Part shown: piece by piece, positions 22,048-34,045 of the stretch
How the letters are laid out: every line of letters starts with the position of its first letter
How positions within the stretch are numbered: position 1 is the stretch's first letter
Assembly (NCBI GenBank): GCA_032622095.1
Contig: CP136066.1
Coordinates: forward strand, 150,426,224-150,490,223
DNA: 64,000 nucleotides
Source of the DNA: Siphonodentalium dalli
Lineage: Eukaryota; Mollusca; Scaphopoda; Gadilida; Siphonodentaliidae
Reading direction: 5' to 3'
Notes under the pieces: generated by a model
Told to the model about the DNA's origin: nothing
What the model saw: the letters and a program-made list of their open reading frames with translations, nothing else
Database searches by the model: none
Position numbers and translations under genes: made by a program

Positions 22048-22260
22048 TTTCTTGAGTATAGAATTGATATTTCAACAGATAAACTGATGTAAAATGTGCA
22101 GTTATTGAGTATTTGTGGGTTATAAATCCGAATGAACGTTACCGTTAGACAGCCAGTGTGAAAGTGAGTTGCATCACGCACCGACACCAATCAAACAGAT
22201 CTATTTTTATCACGCCGTCATCATTATCTTGGCTCTCATTGGCCGATTGTGCCAGAATAA
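22048..22260 (-). promoter_or_regulatory. putative promoter of the bZIP gene
   Basis: Upstream of the ATG are TTGCATCA (22169-22176, the reverse of TGATGCAA, a C/EBP-ATF element), ACCAATCA near 22186 and CATTGGCC near 22240 (CCAAT boxes in either orientation). If real, the first would allow stress-type or self regulation by bZIP dimers. No start site can be placed. Confidence 0.35.
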
Positions 22261-23983
22261 ATTATTATGATGAAATTCTGCATTGGTATTTCAGAGATAA
22301 CTTTTGGGCCTATTTGATATCATTGTATTATTAAATGGGATCTAAGTTTATAGTGTTACTCAGATAAGGGATTTCCCGATCTTAATATAATAAGTACGGT
22401 ACTGCGCAATATGCGATATAGCTGTCCTTGAATTGTGCACAACATGCCAAGTAAGACCGGCTTTCATTTTGGAACGGATAGTGCATGCCACTACCAGTGT
22501 GATTATATATGACCGACCACGTTAGTAGTATAGTTTGGGACACTATATTTTGTTAGATCTGTAAATTGCAATATATATGAGGCTATCACCCTACCCCTGA
22601 ATAATTAAAGCCAGTTAAAAGAGATGCCATTAGTTAACATATGCGTATCAGTTAAAATTTAAAACATATGGAATAATTACTTAGTATTTTACACTAATAT
22701 CATAGTTTTTACAAATTTGCTGAAGTAGGAGAATACCAGGATATGATTTTTGGTGCGAATCATACACGTTAAAGGTACGGTTGGCCTTGGCGGTGGGTAT
22801 CCTGTGAAAATATTTCCACCCGTCAAAAACCGCCACAAACAGAAAGAACATTAAAATATAGACAGACTGTGTCCGTATACAAATAAGAAATATCGCATAA
22901 ACAGTATGTTATTGTCATATGTGTGACCATTGTTATGTAAACAAAAGCATAAAAAGTTACTTTTCTGGTGTTTGTTTATATTATGATGGTAAACATAAAG
23001 AGCGTTCTTTGTTGGTGAATTCCTTATATGGAACTAATAAAGAGCGTTTATGCCATTTGTGTGTGATTAGCCAGTAGCATTGTGCTGTCTTCCGTAGCAC
23101 AATCAGGCTCTTGCTTAGGTAAAATATAGTAGGTCTTTATGATAACATGCTGTTTACGCGATGGTCATGGTATATATGGACGAAACTGTATGCGTTTTAT
23201 TGTTTTCCTGTTTACGGTTATTGGAACAAATATGAATATTTTCGACAACTAAGGCCTCACGTGCCTTTAATGTTGATGTTCGAGTCCCGTTTTATTTCTT
23301 TTCCAGAGTCATCAATATAGTTTTATTCATGAACATTTTATTCATAAAATAACGGGAATATATATATTAAAGATGTGAACTTGTATACATGAATTGCCTC
23401 GAAGTACTCATTGCACGATAGAAAATCACCCACTTCAACCTTGAACATAGCCCTCTTTTAAGTCAGAATACTTTGCGCATGGAACAATAAAGAGCATTCC
23501 TTGTTAATAATTTCCTTATATAGTCACAATAAAGAGCGTTTGTCTCACTTATTCAATGGAAAGTTGAAAAGGCTGACATTTCTATTACCTGGGTAGGACT
23601 TTTCATGTTTAAGGACATGACAGTACTAGCAAGCATATGATATCAAGTATTTTTCGAACTATGTTTTGGTCGCCCGAATGTCCCATTATTATCCATGCCA
23701 TAATTATACACATACACTAGTATTACTGACTATTATTGATATTTTCAGACGACCCCCGAATAAGGTGACTTTATTTAACCGGTGGCATTTTTTTTTTGAT
23801 GAAATATTTGATTCTGGGAACGTTTATTAAATCAAACATCGCTTCCAATTGCCTAGATGTTGTTAAAACGCCTATAGTTCTATTTAAGTAGACGCCAGAG
23901 TAATCTGTAAATTCTAAGTCTATGAAGTTATCACGAGGAAACCAAAATAATCGGGATTTTTTTTTTAGTTTTAAATCCAGAGT
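22261..23983. other. no recognisable gene; AATAAAGAGCGTTT repeats
   Basis: Two copies of the AATAAAGAGCGTTT repeat (about 22998-23062 and 23487-23560). No open frame here has recognisable features. Confidence 0.45.
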
Positions 23984-24090
23984 GGGGGGGGGGGGGGGGT
24001 CGCGCACAAAAATTCCGTACACAGGGCGGGGGTGGTGGGTCATTTGGACCCGGAAAAAATGTGTAAATGACCAAAAATGCAAAAAATGAA
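23984..24090 (+). mobile_element. family G1 left-end fragment
   Basis: A run of about 16 G followed by TCGCGCACAAAAATTCCGTA and CAGGGCGGGGGTGGTGGGTC, then GACCCGGAAAAAATGTGTAA, matches the left terminus of the elements at 7610 and 55904. It stops after about 100 bp, so it is a truncated copy. Confidence 0.75.
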
Positions 24091-24263
24091 AAAATCGGAA
24101 GAAATAAATGGGCGGACCTACCAATATTCGAACTTGACATGCATTGTAATGTTAGTAATCCATGTACCAAATTAAAAAAAATAATTGGTATATTCTAGTT
24201 CGATAAGGACCATAACTCCGATACAAATGGGCGGACCTCACCCATATCGAACTTAACCTGCAT

Positions 24264-24327
24264 TAGATCATGCCATGAACCTCTACTAATGCTAACGGGC
24301 ATTAGTAGAGGTTCATGGCACGATCTA
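24264..24327. mobile_element. 64-bp mini foldback, 9-bp TSD
   Basis: Almost entirely two inverted termini: TAGATCATGCCATGAACCTC, TACTAATGCTAAC, then the complement ending GGCACGATCTA. It is flanked by the 9-bp AACCTGCAT on both sides (24255-24263, 24328-24336). It has the same termini and duplication length as the 5933 and 52671 elements with the whole core missing. Confidence 0.85.
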
Positions 24328-24399
24328 AACCTGCATGTGCCCCGGCCCATTGCAACCACGCAATATGCTCAGTCGCTCACATACCGATCATTTTTTAAT

Positions 24400-25950
24400 T
24401 TCATTAATTATTCCTGAAGACATCATCCGGAAACCAGCTGAGACGGACGCCCGGACACCGATAATATCCATATCCCCAAAACAAAAACAAATATTTGATT
24501 GGGGGGGGGGGATTGGGGGGGGGGGGGCATCTCACTTTGCCGACGGCTATTGTTTCCGGGGGTACCTGCACGAGGTGGCAATAATCCCTTACTTCAATCA
24601 TTTGCCGCTTATAGTCTATTCCTCTTTTCTTTTGGTGTTTTAATGGTTTGTCCTCTCTTTTTGTAGGTTATTAATGATTTGTCAATTTGGGAACGAGGGT
24701 TTTGGAACCTTTGGTGTAAACAATATTTAATTTCGAACAGAACATGTAATACATACAAACAAATTGACATAAGTAATAATAATATTCAAAACGGGGATTA
24801 GACAACAAGACTAAAAGGCTTTTATCAAGTCTTTTCCTCGGAGTAGGAAGTTTACCCTTGGTATATCAGAGTAGTTACCATATAGGGTAAATTTAGCAGA
24901 CGGGGATAACATGTTAGATCCGAAAAAATATTGTTCAAGGAGTGGGTTGAGGGATAGAGTGCAGGAAGGACGAACGTTTGTCAAGTTAATTGGTATTGCA
25001 TACCGTACATCGGCCAAAACGAAAGAGGGGAGTGAAGCGAAGTACCGTATAATTATATTTTAGTTACACAACTTTTATATTTATAACATATACTATTTAA
25101 GAACCATGAAACAATCAAAATCAAATCGAAACGCATCGCGGCCCACGTGGAGGAAATGGCCCAGTGACACGGAGAATGGTTGGCACTCGATTGGAAATTA
25201 TTAAATTCCATTTCATTAAAATTCCATTGAGAAGTGACGAATCGACCCCACCAGAGCACACAATACAGATAATGTGATAAAACAAATACATAATTACATA
25301 TAGTGGTGTATTGGAACCTTTGGTGCTGATTCAATGTTGATGTCAGGAAATAATCTATGTCATGTTTTATTTATTTATTGATGCAAAATAATTAATAAAA
25401 TACATACAAGGAGATAACAAACATATAACAAATACACGATAATACTTTAACAAAAAGCTCAATGGCGAACTAATTTAGCGATTGGATCTAAGTATTCTAC
25501 AACGTCGATCTCGTTTTCCCTGAATATTCTCTTGAAATGTCTAAGGCCCGTTCCAAACGACGGATTTTTGTCGACTCGAATCTAATTGTATTAAATCCGT
25601 CGGTGATGCGACTGCGGTCAATTTTGTTTCAGACGGACGCATATTCGTCGCGTCGAATCTAATACATCGGTCCATTTATTTAAAGATGGATTCCCGGTTA
25701 CCGTCACAAAATGGTCACGCGTAGATATAGAGGCCTATATATACCGGTATGTTATACATATATATTCTAAAATACAGTATAAATTATGTATAAATATATG
25801 CGCGATTGCAGCGCGAATATATATGTGCATATGTATATGAGGATGTATATAGTACATAGAGTTATATAATATACTACAAATGGCGCTACAAATAAATGTT
25901 ATATCGTGCAGCAATTGCCATATATGTGTATACCATGCATGTAAATACAG
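24400..25950. other. no recognisable gene; poly-G tracts near 24500
   Basis: Two G runs (about 10 and 12) separated by ATT at 24500-24527. The rest is AT-rich sequence without an exon or repeat that I can support. Confidence 0.4.
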
Positions 25951-25959
25951 GTATACAAG

Positions 25960-26465
25960 AATTATTATAAATCAGAGACTACCACCCCTACCCTTATAAT
26001 AAGGAATACCGGAATATATGAATTATTATAAATAAGAGGTTACCACCCCTATACCCCTCATAATAAGTAATGCCGGTATATATGAATTATTATAAATAAG
26101 ATCAGTGGTACCACCCCTACCCCTTATAATGAGGAATACCGGAATATATTAATTATATATTATAAATCATAGGCTACCACCTATATATCCTTTATAATAA
26201 GGAATACCGGTATCTATGAATTATTATAAATCTGAGGCTACCACCCCTACCCCTTATAATAAGGAATACCGGTATATATAAATTATTATAAATCATAGGC
26301 TACCACTCTGCCCCTTATAACAAGTAATACCTGAATATATGAATTATTATAAATAAGAGGTTACCACCCCTTTACCCCTCATAATAAGTAATATCGGTAT
26401 ATATGAATGATTATAATCAGTATAGTACCACCTCTGCCCCTTATAATAAGTTATGACGGTAAATA
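25960..26465 (+). repeat. minisatellite, ~65-bp unit, ~7 copies
   Basis: Each unit reads roughly GAATTATTATAAAT, (A)GAGGCTACCACCCC, TACCCCTTATAATAAGGAAT and ACCGGTATAT. Unit length varies by several bases and later copies are more diverged. No coding signal. Confidence 0.85.
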
Positions 26466-27540
26466 TTTAATTAATACAGACTATAGGCGCGACGATCACA
26501 CCTTGCCGGCGATATTTTTGCAGGCTCGTCGGCAAAGTGAGAATAAGCCGATTGGGGGTGGCAATAAACTTGTTCCAAATGTCGATGGGTCAGTTCTTTT
26601 AATGACGTTTGCGATAATTAATGCAGGCATACCTCTATGACGACATGGCCCATGCGCATAATCATGTATAGTTGAACAAAAACATTAATAAGAATTGGAA
26701 CGCAGATTCCATTTTATCTTTCTCATGATCTTTTCTTGCAACGCCCCGACGTATGCCCAACTACACAAGCAGTCATTCGTCAGACATCGATCATTTGGGC
26801 CGAATTATTCATATACCTATATACGTAAAACGCACCCGATTAACGTATATTCGCCAGTCGTGCATCCGTTTTCATTCATGCAATATACCAACATACATGA
26901 TTTACAATTGGCCATTACACATAACTGCGACGATTATTTGACAGGAAAATCGAAAGCGAATAACGTATACTATACCAACACGTTGGTATACTATACCAAC
27001 ATGTTGGTATATAGTATGCGTCATTTCGGACACAATTTTCGTATCTCCGAATAATCACGAATTTTTCATTTATGACCGTATAATATTTGGAATGCCTCTC
27101 CTTCATCGCCGCGTGCAATCTTATTAAAGTTACAAACATGCCGCGTCCTCGTGCCAATAAACTAAATCAAGACATTTGTTTTGTTTATTGGAATAAACAT
27201 ACATCAATGAAGGAATGTAAATATAAACAGAGTACAATAAATTAATCACTCGTCATTCCCATCTCATCACAAGAAAGTCCTCTTCAATCTAAACCTCCAT
27301 GTTACATTTCCTATAAATTCTTTCACCAAGTGGCACTTTTGGCTGTTTATGACGACCCTTTTCAATTTCCAAGTTATGGTTATAATTCTTAGTTTACAGA
27401 CCATTATCTTTGTGTTGATATTATGTACAATATTCAGATATTGCTCTGGTGTGTATTGGTGTTTGACTACACGATACGTCCGTAACTTGTTCGCGCTCGA
27501 ACATTTATCATCGTTGAAAATATCAGTTTTAAAAGTCTCT
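26466..27540. other. no recognisable gene; short double palindrome near 26968-27018
   Basis: CTATACCAACACGTTGGTATA and a near copy with CAACATGTTG follow one another, each a perfect 20-nt-scale palindrome. The open frame 26695-27054 ends across this repeat and is not convincing. Confidence 0.45.
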
Positions 27541-30345
27541 GCGGTATAGACGAGTCAATGTGGATATGATTCAGAAATTCGCTTTGTGTATTAGATCGCT
27601 CTGGATAGAGCATCATTCACTATGGTTTGACGCCTGTTTGCTTACTTCGAGTATACAGACTTACAAAACTTTATGCCAGTAAGTTCACACGGTATAGTAT
27701 TTAATCTGTTCAAATGTATATCTGAAGCCCATATCTCACATCCATAAAGAATAATGGACTTCATGAGTTTGTCGAAGAGTTAGCACACAAATCAACAGAG
27801 AAAAGGGAATGTTATCGGAGAGACTTTCTCAAGTGAATGCTGCCTTCATACCTCTAAGTTGAATTTCAGCCTGTGCCTTCTTAAATGATACATTGGCGCA
27901 ACATTTTATACCTATAGGTAGTTGTACTCTTTTACGACATATACTATATAGCACTATTGATGTGAAAACATGGCACTTTTCGGGTGTATCCTTTTCGGAA
28001 TACAATACATTTTGTTTTCTCATGCACTATTGGTACTTAAATGTGCAATTAACGCGCGTATCCGCGTATATAGTTTAGTTGGACATTTTTTAGACGTTCT
28101 TTTGTATCAGAAAACAAAACGAAGTCGTCCGCAAAATGTAGATCATTTATCAGTTGATCTCCTAATCGAATACGAGAACGTGCTATATAGCAAATTCATA
28201 CCTTATATCATCAATGAATATTTTGAATAGTGTGGGTGATATTAAATATCCTTGACGGACTCCAATCGTGGAAAGCTTAGAAGGGCCATATCCACCCTGC
28301 TTGTGTGTATACATGTACCATATATGAACTTTTCAAATACATCGAATTCAACATTTTAAAGTTATTCCCGTTTATACCCATGTGCTTCAGTTTTTCAAAT
28401 AGTGTTGGTCTATTAACAGAAACAAATGTTTTTCGAAAATCTATAAATGCTGTATACAACCATCTCTTTTATGTCGGTTTATTATGGTTTTGAGTATAAA
28501 TGCACTGTCAATTGTACTTTTGTGCTTCATGAATCCGAACCGATATTTACTTATAATATTATTGTATTCAAGATAATTCGAAAGCCTTTTGTTTATCACC
28601 TTATTGAAAAGCTTTCCTAATGAATTGCTCAATAGTTGTTAGGATCTATTATATCCCCTTTTGTGGATTGGTTTCAACAAAGATTCACTCCAAAGAGTTG
28701 GGTAATGTGAGGATTGATAAACATGTACTATATGTTAAAAAAGACGCGGTATATCGTCAATAATTATCGGCACTACCGCTTTAAGAAGTTCGTTTCGAAT
28801 CCTATCTGGCCATGGAGACTTCTTATTTTTCATCTCACCGAGTGCTTCATGACCTCATGCTTTGTTATTTCGTCTTTGTTTATTATACCCCCCCCCCCCT
28901 ACAACGAATTGTGGGGGTATACTGGAATTAGCTTGTCCGTCCGTCCGTCTGTGGACAATTTAGTCCGAGCTTTTATTCCTGCATTTTTGGTAAAAATTAT
29001 TTTAACTTGGCACAGATATTTAGTACCATGGGAACCTGTGCACCTGCGATTATGAGGTCTGTCCGACTTTATTTTTTTGGTGGAGCTTTTCCCCTTTTTT
29101 GACTTAGACAATTTTCATTTCAATACAGAGGTATACCTTTGTCCGAGCTTTTATTCCTACGTTTTTTGTTCATTTTTTAAAAACTTGGCACAGCTATTTA
29201 GCACCATGGGAACCTGCACGCATGCGATTATGAGGTCACTAGATCCGACTTTTTTGTGTGGAGTTATCCACCTTTTTCAACTTAGAAAATTTTCAATACG
29301 GGAGGGTATACGGTATAACCTTAATCACATCTGGGACAGGCCCATCTCCAGTTCATCTGAGCTATCAAGGCAATTACTATTTGGTACATACATATTGACA
29401 TTTGATGTCCCATCCATGTCATTGAAAAATGATACCGCGGAGTCCGGGTCTAATTCGTCCGTATTTTGTTTCTTGCTGTTCATAACCATTTGTAACATAT
29501 TCCAGTATTCGCTTAGATCAGAAATCTCTATCGCGTTGAGTTTATCTTCCATATATACTTTTGTTACATACCCTCATTTTATATCTTACTTCCCGCTTGT
29601 AAATTTTCTTCGCTGTATGAAATGTATTTGTGAGCTATTTGTCAAATGGATATGTTTTAATATTTTTTTTTAAATATGCAGCATATTCAATTTTAGATGG
29701 CGACACCGTTCATCTTTTTGATTTTACTCGAACATTTCTTACCTTTGTGGATGCTTGCTCATTTACGAATTGCATAATTGTTGTAATTTCATTCACTGCT
29801 AGTTCAGCATGTGATTGTTCGGTATTATGATATTTGGTTCGAAATTTTGTCAATTTATTTGGAATTTCACAATTTTCTAAGACCTCGACGGCTTTTCGTG
29901 CACTATCAGGTGTCCACTTGAAAGTGTAGTCTGGCTTATTGTAACTATATATGTGATTCACGTGGGAATTCTTCGGTTTTATTATATTGCAGATGCATGG
30001 CAAGAGGGCAATGCTCTGAGGATTCAGTGGGGGACTTGACACAAAATACTTAACATCTGCAATATATCGATCTGAGATTAACACGTAGTCGACCACACTA
30101 CTGCCATTATATTGGTGACTTGTAAAATTTCCGAAAAGGTCACCAACTACTCTGCTATTTACAATACGTAATGGAACAGATCTGCAAAACGAAGTGAGTT
30201 GTCGGCCAAACGAATTCACTTGTTCGTCTAAACTTTCACACGTGAAGAAATTTCATTAATGGTATAATTATTTGGCAGTACGACATGCTTGTCATTATCA
30301 TCCGCAACACTGTCGGACATTTTTCCAATTCGTGAATTAAAGTCG
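27540..30345 (-). pseudogene. decayed non-LTR retrotransposon ORF2 (LINE-C)
   Basis: Endonuclease and reverse transcriptase pieces occur in order on the minus strand, in several frames. The endonuclease begins at a DFNSRIG motif near 30340 and runs through VVDYVLISDR (29710-30219). A linker with DELDPDSAVS (29325-29552) and an ITKHEV-type stretch (about 28830) follow. Then come RT motifs: KLFNKVINKRLSNYL with FGFMKHKSTIDSAF (28441-28632), TAFIDFRKTFVSVNR (28277-28459), GVRQGYLISPTLF and HFADDF (about 28110-28260), a thumb piece (27829-28023) and ILYGCEIWA (about 27730). Stops and frameshifts between pieces make it inactive. The 5' end is cut off by another repeat at about 30345. It is not closely similar to the LINEs at 34-39 or 41-43 kb. 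Clade not determined. Confidence 0.85.
28884..29310. mobile_element. element inserted in LINE-C, CCCCCTACAACGAATTGTGG type
   Basis: It interrupts LINE-C between linker and RT. Termini are TATACCCCC with a C run, and GGGAGGGTATA. Inside are TTGTGGGGGTATACTGGAAT, GTCCGTCCGTCCGTC and a direct duplication (TCCGAGCTTTTATTCCT at 28966 and 29142, period 176). The LINE reading resumes on either side. Exact target duplication is unclear. Confidence 0.7.
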
Positions 30346-30850
30346 GGCATTTATATATGGTGCCAGAATATGAACGTCGAGATGCATATAAAATGCATAT
30401 TTACCAAAGCTAACGCAATGAAAAGTAACAGTTGGGTAGTTCCACGTGTAACGGTGCTAGTGCACATTGGCTCAAAGGTACTCAATCCGATTAAGCACCC
30501 CTAAATTACTATTTCTTTGGCTTCGGGGGTAAAAAAAATATTTGATTCGAGTCGAGGAACCCACCTTTCAAAGCTCAGAGTGATCAGATATCGATTTTTG
30601 AAGTTTGTTAAATTTTGGAGATGTGGTCCACTTGCTCGAGCTCAAACGGACAAATTGCGGGTGTAAGATGGGTAACTCTAAAATCAAGTGGTTATTATTG
30701 TTAATAGTAACCACTTGATTTTAGAGTTATCCATCAACTCGAATCAAATAATTTTTACCACCGAAGCCAAAGAAATAGTAATTTAGTGTTGCTTAAACGG
30801 ATTGAGTACCTTTAAAATATATGTATGATTGATTCTTGCGAAATATAGAC
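30345..30850 (-). mobile_element. family F element, interrupted by a TIR element
   Basis: ATTTATATATGGTGCCAGAA, GCATATAAAATGCAT, TAGTTCCACGTGTAACGGTG and, after an insertion, TGTATGATTGATTCTTGCGA match the cluster at 44.7-45.7 kb. The element is split by the insertion at 30474-30813. Confidence 0.65.
30474..30813. mobile_element. TIR element, AAGGTACTCAATCCG family, copy 2
   Basis: Termini AAAGGTACTCAATCCGATTA and ACGGATTGAGTACCTTT. TIRs of about 75 nt include CTTTGGCTTCGG and its complement, and ACTCGAATCAAATA at the inner edge. An inner hairpin (TAACTCTAAAATCAAGTGGT and its complement) lies at 30673-30730. The 340-bp element sits inside family F. No transposase. Confidence 0.8.
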
Positions 30851-31380
30851 GATACCTATGTTTTTTTTTTGAGTGGAATATACCATAACTGACAGGTCGC
30901 CTGTTGAAAATTTATATTTCCACTGCTAGTCACGAATGAAATAATATGGGACTCACTCAAAACACCATAGGTGTTCTATTTATTATATGCTTTAACCATG
31001 TCGATGATTATTTGTAATGTATTAATATTCCTTAATTAATGCCAAATATTTTTTCACAAAGCGTACACAAAATTTCAGTTGAAAATTGATTGTTCGCTAA
31101 AAGCCAACAAACCACTTTCAAATGGCGAGAAATTAGTTGGTGATTTTACCGGAAGAAAAGCTACAGTGAAGATATCATTTTTGAATAACAAAATGATATC
31201 TTTACTCTCGGTCTATAGACACTAAATATGTATACGATATTTCCCACTATTTAATGGGAAGCATGATAAAATTGCAAATTTAGATAACATCGCTGCTAGT
31301 GGAACCACATACTCTTTTCTTCTCTTGTGATTAGTTAGCTGTGGTACAGATGCATTTTATAAGCATTTTTGCATCCAGTT
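30851..31380. other. no recognisable gene
   Basis: AT-rich sequence before the 1427-bp direct repeat. Nothing assignable. Confidence 0.4.
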
Positions 31381-31506
31381 GCCGGCACATTGTAACGTTC
31401 TATGAAATGGCTGCAAAACTAGTGCAGATGGGAGCCAGTCGCGGGAACTTGACTTTCATGTACCATGTCCTTGCATTATTGCCCCGTTCGAATTTGACAG
31501 CCACAA

Positions 31507-32488
31507 TGGCTGCGGACACACGTATCACAGTAGCGATGGCATAGTAGATGTGCCAATTTATTATGGTGGAGTTTGGTGACAATTGGTTGTCATCTTTTAT
31601 ATGCCATAGCAAGCCATGTCGCCCTCCGAAAATTCGCACAATGACTACCAAGCTCTACCGCGACGGTCGATCTCTCAAGGATGTATCTACCTGAATGTCT
31701 TGTCGCTGTTTATCTTTACTCAACACGCAGTGTTGTATTTTGCATGCTAACACACAAGTCCACTTGATAACTTAATGAATAACCCATCTCAACAGCCATG
31801 ATTGTTCATACAAATGAAATTAATATAAGTAGATAAACATGTATGCATTGAGATCATATAAAAAACATACCGGTACCACATGCATGATATGTGAGTCAAT
31901 GAGGAATTGCCACCAGGCCACGGTCAAACACAATTCCGGACGATCTATCGTGAAATTATATTTATCACATAATTTGCCCATAAAAGCAGTTTTATAATTA
32001 TCGGTAAGACACACGTTTAATATCAGCGCATGTGATGACGTCACGACGTTCTTCAAATAACTTGCGATCGCTATAGTTTGATTGTTGTTTTCGATGAATA
32101 TTTCGCGTTGCTTCGGATTTATTTGATCATGTGATAAAAGGTATCTCACACTCGTCCACTAAATTCTACTTGAGCATCGGTAAAACTCGGCTCAAATCAA
32201 ATTTAGTGAACTCGGTTCATAATTTCCGTATAACATAGAAACTCATGTGAGATCGTCTATACATGTATATCGTAGCGAATACAATTTAGCAACACGTAAT
32301 GAGTAGAGATCAACCTTGGTGAACAGCAATGGTGAATTGGTCCAGTCGACTCATTGTGCGGAAAATCAGCGGGCGACATGGATAGGTATGACACATAATT
32401 ATGACGGACCAATTGTCACCAAACTCCACCATAATAAATTGTCACACCAACTATGACATCGCTACTTTGGTACGTGTGTCCGCAGCCA
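31507..32488. mobile_element. 982-bp element with ~85-nt TIRs (copy 1)
   Basis: Starts TGGCTGCGGACACACGTA and ends TACGTGTGTCCGCAGCCA. The arms also share TTTATTATGGTGGAGTTTGG and GACAATTGG and pair with about ten mismatches. No target duplication could be defined. The interior carries a 109-residue open frame on the minus strand. The second copy is at 39720-40701 in the downstream repeat. Confidence 0.65.
31820..32149 (-). CDS. 109-residue unrecognised ORF inside the TIR element
   Basis: The frame opens after a TAG at 32159 and has no ATG at its start, so it is more likely an exon or remnant than a complete gene. It reads SHDQINPKQREIFIENNN, ending LIDSHIMHVVPVCFL, with a possible donor (CCG/GTATG) near its end. 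No family recognised. An identical frame, inherited by duplication, is at 40033-40362. Confidence 0.3.
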   Translation of the reverse strand: MRYLLSHDQINPKQREIFIENNNQTIAIASYLKNVVTSSHALILNVCLTDNYKTAFMGKLCDKYNFTIDRPELCLTVAWWQFLIDSHIMHVVPVCFLYDLNAYMFIYLY

Positions 32489-32589
32489 GTTAGCTATAGG
32501 TTTCTGTCATATCATTATTACTGCTTTATGGTAGAGACATATATGAGAATCCAGGTCCTGTTGGCCAAGTCACTAACGGTAAAACTTGT

Positions 32590-32807
32590 TCAATGATGCA
32601 ACTTAACACTCAAAGTATCAAGCACAAAATATGGCAAATAGATGCCGAAGCCACACATTTTGATATATGCATTTTCACAGAAACATGGCTTGATAACTCA
32701 GTGAGTAATTCCGACACAATGTTCCATTGATTTCATGAGCCGATAAGGAATGATAGAAAAACCGAAACAATGGGAGGGGGTGTCAGCATCTACATTCGAA
32801 ATATATA
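32590..32807 (+). pseudogene. LINE-B endonuclease N-terminus, truncated copy
   Basis: Reads LNTQSIKHKIWQIDAEA, then FDICIFTETWLDNS, the N-terminal Asn and Glu motifs of an APE-type endonuclease. After a stop comes GGGVSIYIRN. The copy then breaks into an AT microsatellite. The longer copy is at 40803-43597. Confidence 0.75.
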
Positions 32808-33058
32808 TATATCTTTATTCCTCCATACAATGAAGAGCATATATATAAACAAAACAAAGAAGAAAAAAAAAATCATTACAAATAAGTTGAGAACAAAAAT
32901 ACATCAAAATTTGGCTATACAATATACATGGTTATATAATTTGACTGCCAAAAGAGGCAGATACGAACATACGAGTACACGAGTACACGCTCGATCACGC
33001 ACTTGCATATGCACTTCATGCATATACACATATACATCCACTTATACATATATAGACA

Positions 33059-33103
<45 letters not shown>

Positions 33104-33674
33104 CCGAACGCACCCTCTCCACCCTCTCACACGCACGTGCACACCATCACACACACACACATACACACCCTCACACACACCCACCCTCACACACACATCC
33201 ACGCATATATATGAATACATTATGTAACGTCATGCACCTATATATGCAGTGTATATGTGCATGTACATGGAATTAACTACACCAAAGCATATTATGTGGG
33301 ACATTATGAGGAAATAAGGAGTATGAAATAATTCACGTCGAGCTGAAGCGGGACTTTAAATTGTGTTTAAAACGGTTATACAATATGTTAATTAAAAGGG
33401 TTATCTTAAGTGCAAGCGAGATATCTCCAAGGTTTGAATAATTGCAAAAGTTGTATGGTATTTATATACACATACATATGTATACACACATACGCATGCA
33501 TGTATACATATACATATACGGACTATACGCATACATACACACATACATATACATATACATACACATACACATGTATATATACATACACATACATATATAT
33601 ATATACATATACATACATATACATACATATACATACATATACATACATATACATACATATACATACATATACAT

Positions 33675-33720
<46 letters not shown>

Positions 33721-33982
33721 GCACACACACACATGTAGATATGGGTATGGCTTGTGCCATCATGTATCCGGAAGAATACTAAGATTCATGGATGTCCGTT
33801 GAAGTCAGGTTATGTAAAATGTATCGTACGTAAACTGTTAAACAGCCTACACATGCAGGAAGATATGGGTTATTTGAAGTATATATAATTATACATGCTT
33901 GGCGGAACGGTGCATGGTACTGAATTGACCAAAGCTGTGACTGAGATAATTTACCAACTAACTGTAAATGTATTAATAGAAG
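32808..33982. repeat. microsatellite-rich stretch
   Basis: Contains (CA)n at 33064-33096, further CA-rich runs at about 33140-33190, and a long TATACA/(TA)n tract at about 33466-33735 ending in CACACACACA. The open frames here, on both strands, are microsatellite translations. From 33740 to 33982 is unique-looking sequence ending at a poly-A run. Confidence 0.9.
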
Positions 33983-34009
33983 AAAAAAAAAAAAAAAAAA
34001 AAAAAAAAA
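33983..34009 (+). repeat. poly-A tract at the 3' edge of LINE-A
   Basis: 27 A on the plus strand, so T on the sense strand of the LINE that ends just beyond. A similar run of 24 A lies at the other edge (39567-39590). Confidence 0.9.
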
Positions 34010-34045
34010 CGCCATTATATTCCGAAAGAGCGCTGATCACTTTAG

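Larger units (their letters stand above)
31381..32807 (+). repeat. 1427-bp direct repeat, copy 1
   Basis: It matches 39594-41020 base for base, with no gap and only about four substitutions seen (for example CGCACAATG against CTCACAATG, ACATACCGG against ACAAACCGG, GGTGAATTGG against GGTTAATTGG). The constant offset is 8213. It contains an inverted-repeat element and the start of a LINE endonuclease. This copy stops in an AT microsatellite; the other runs on into the rest of the LINE. Confidence 0.9.

Noticed and set aside
29077-29673. 198-residue plus-strand frame
   Set aside because: It is antisense to the LINE-C linker and spans the insertion at 28884-29310; the minus-strand reading carries the recognisable LINE residues.
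32770-33802. Several long open frames on both strands (His/Thr- and Tyr/Ile-rich)
   Set aside because: They are translations of (CA)n and TATACA microsatellites and are open in opposite frames for that reason alone.
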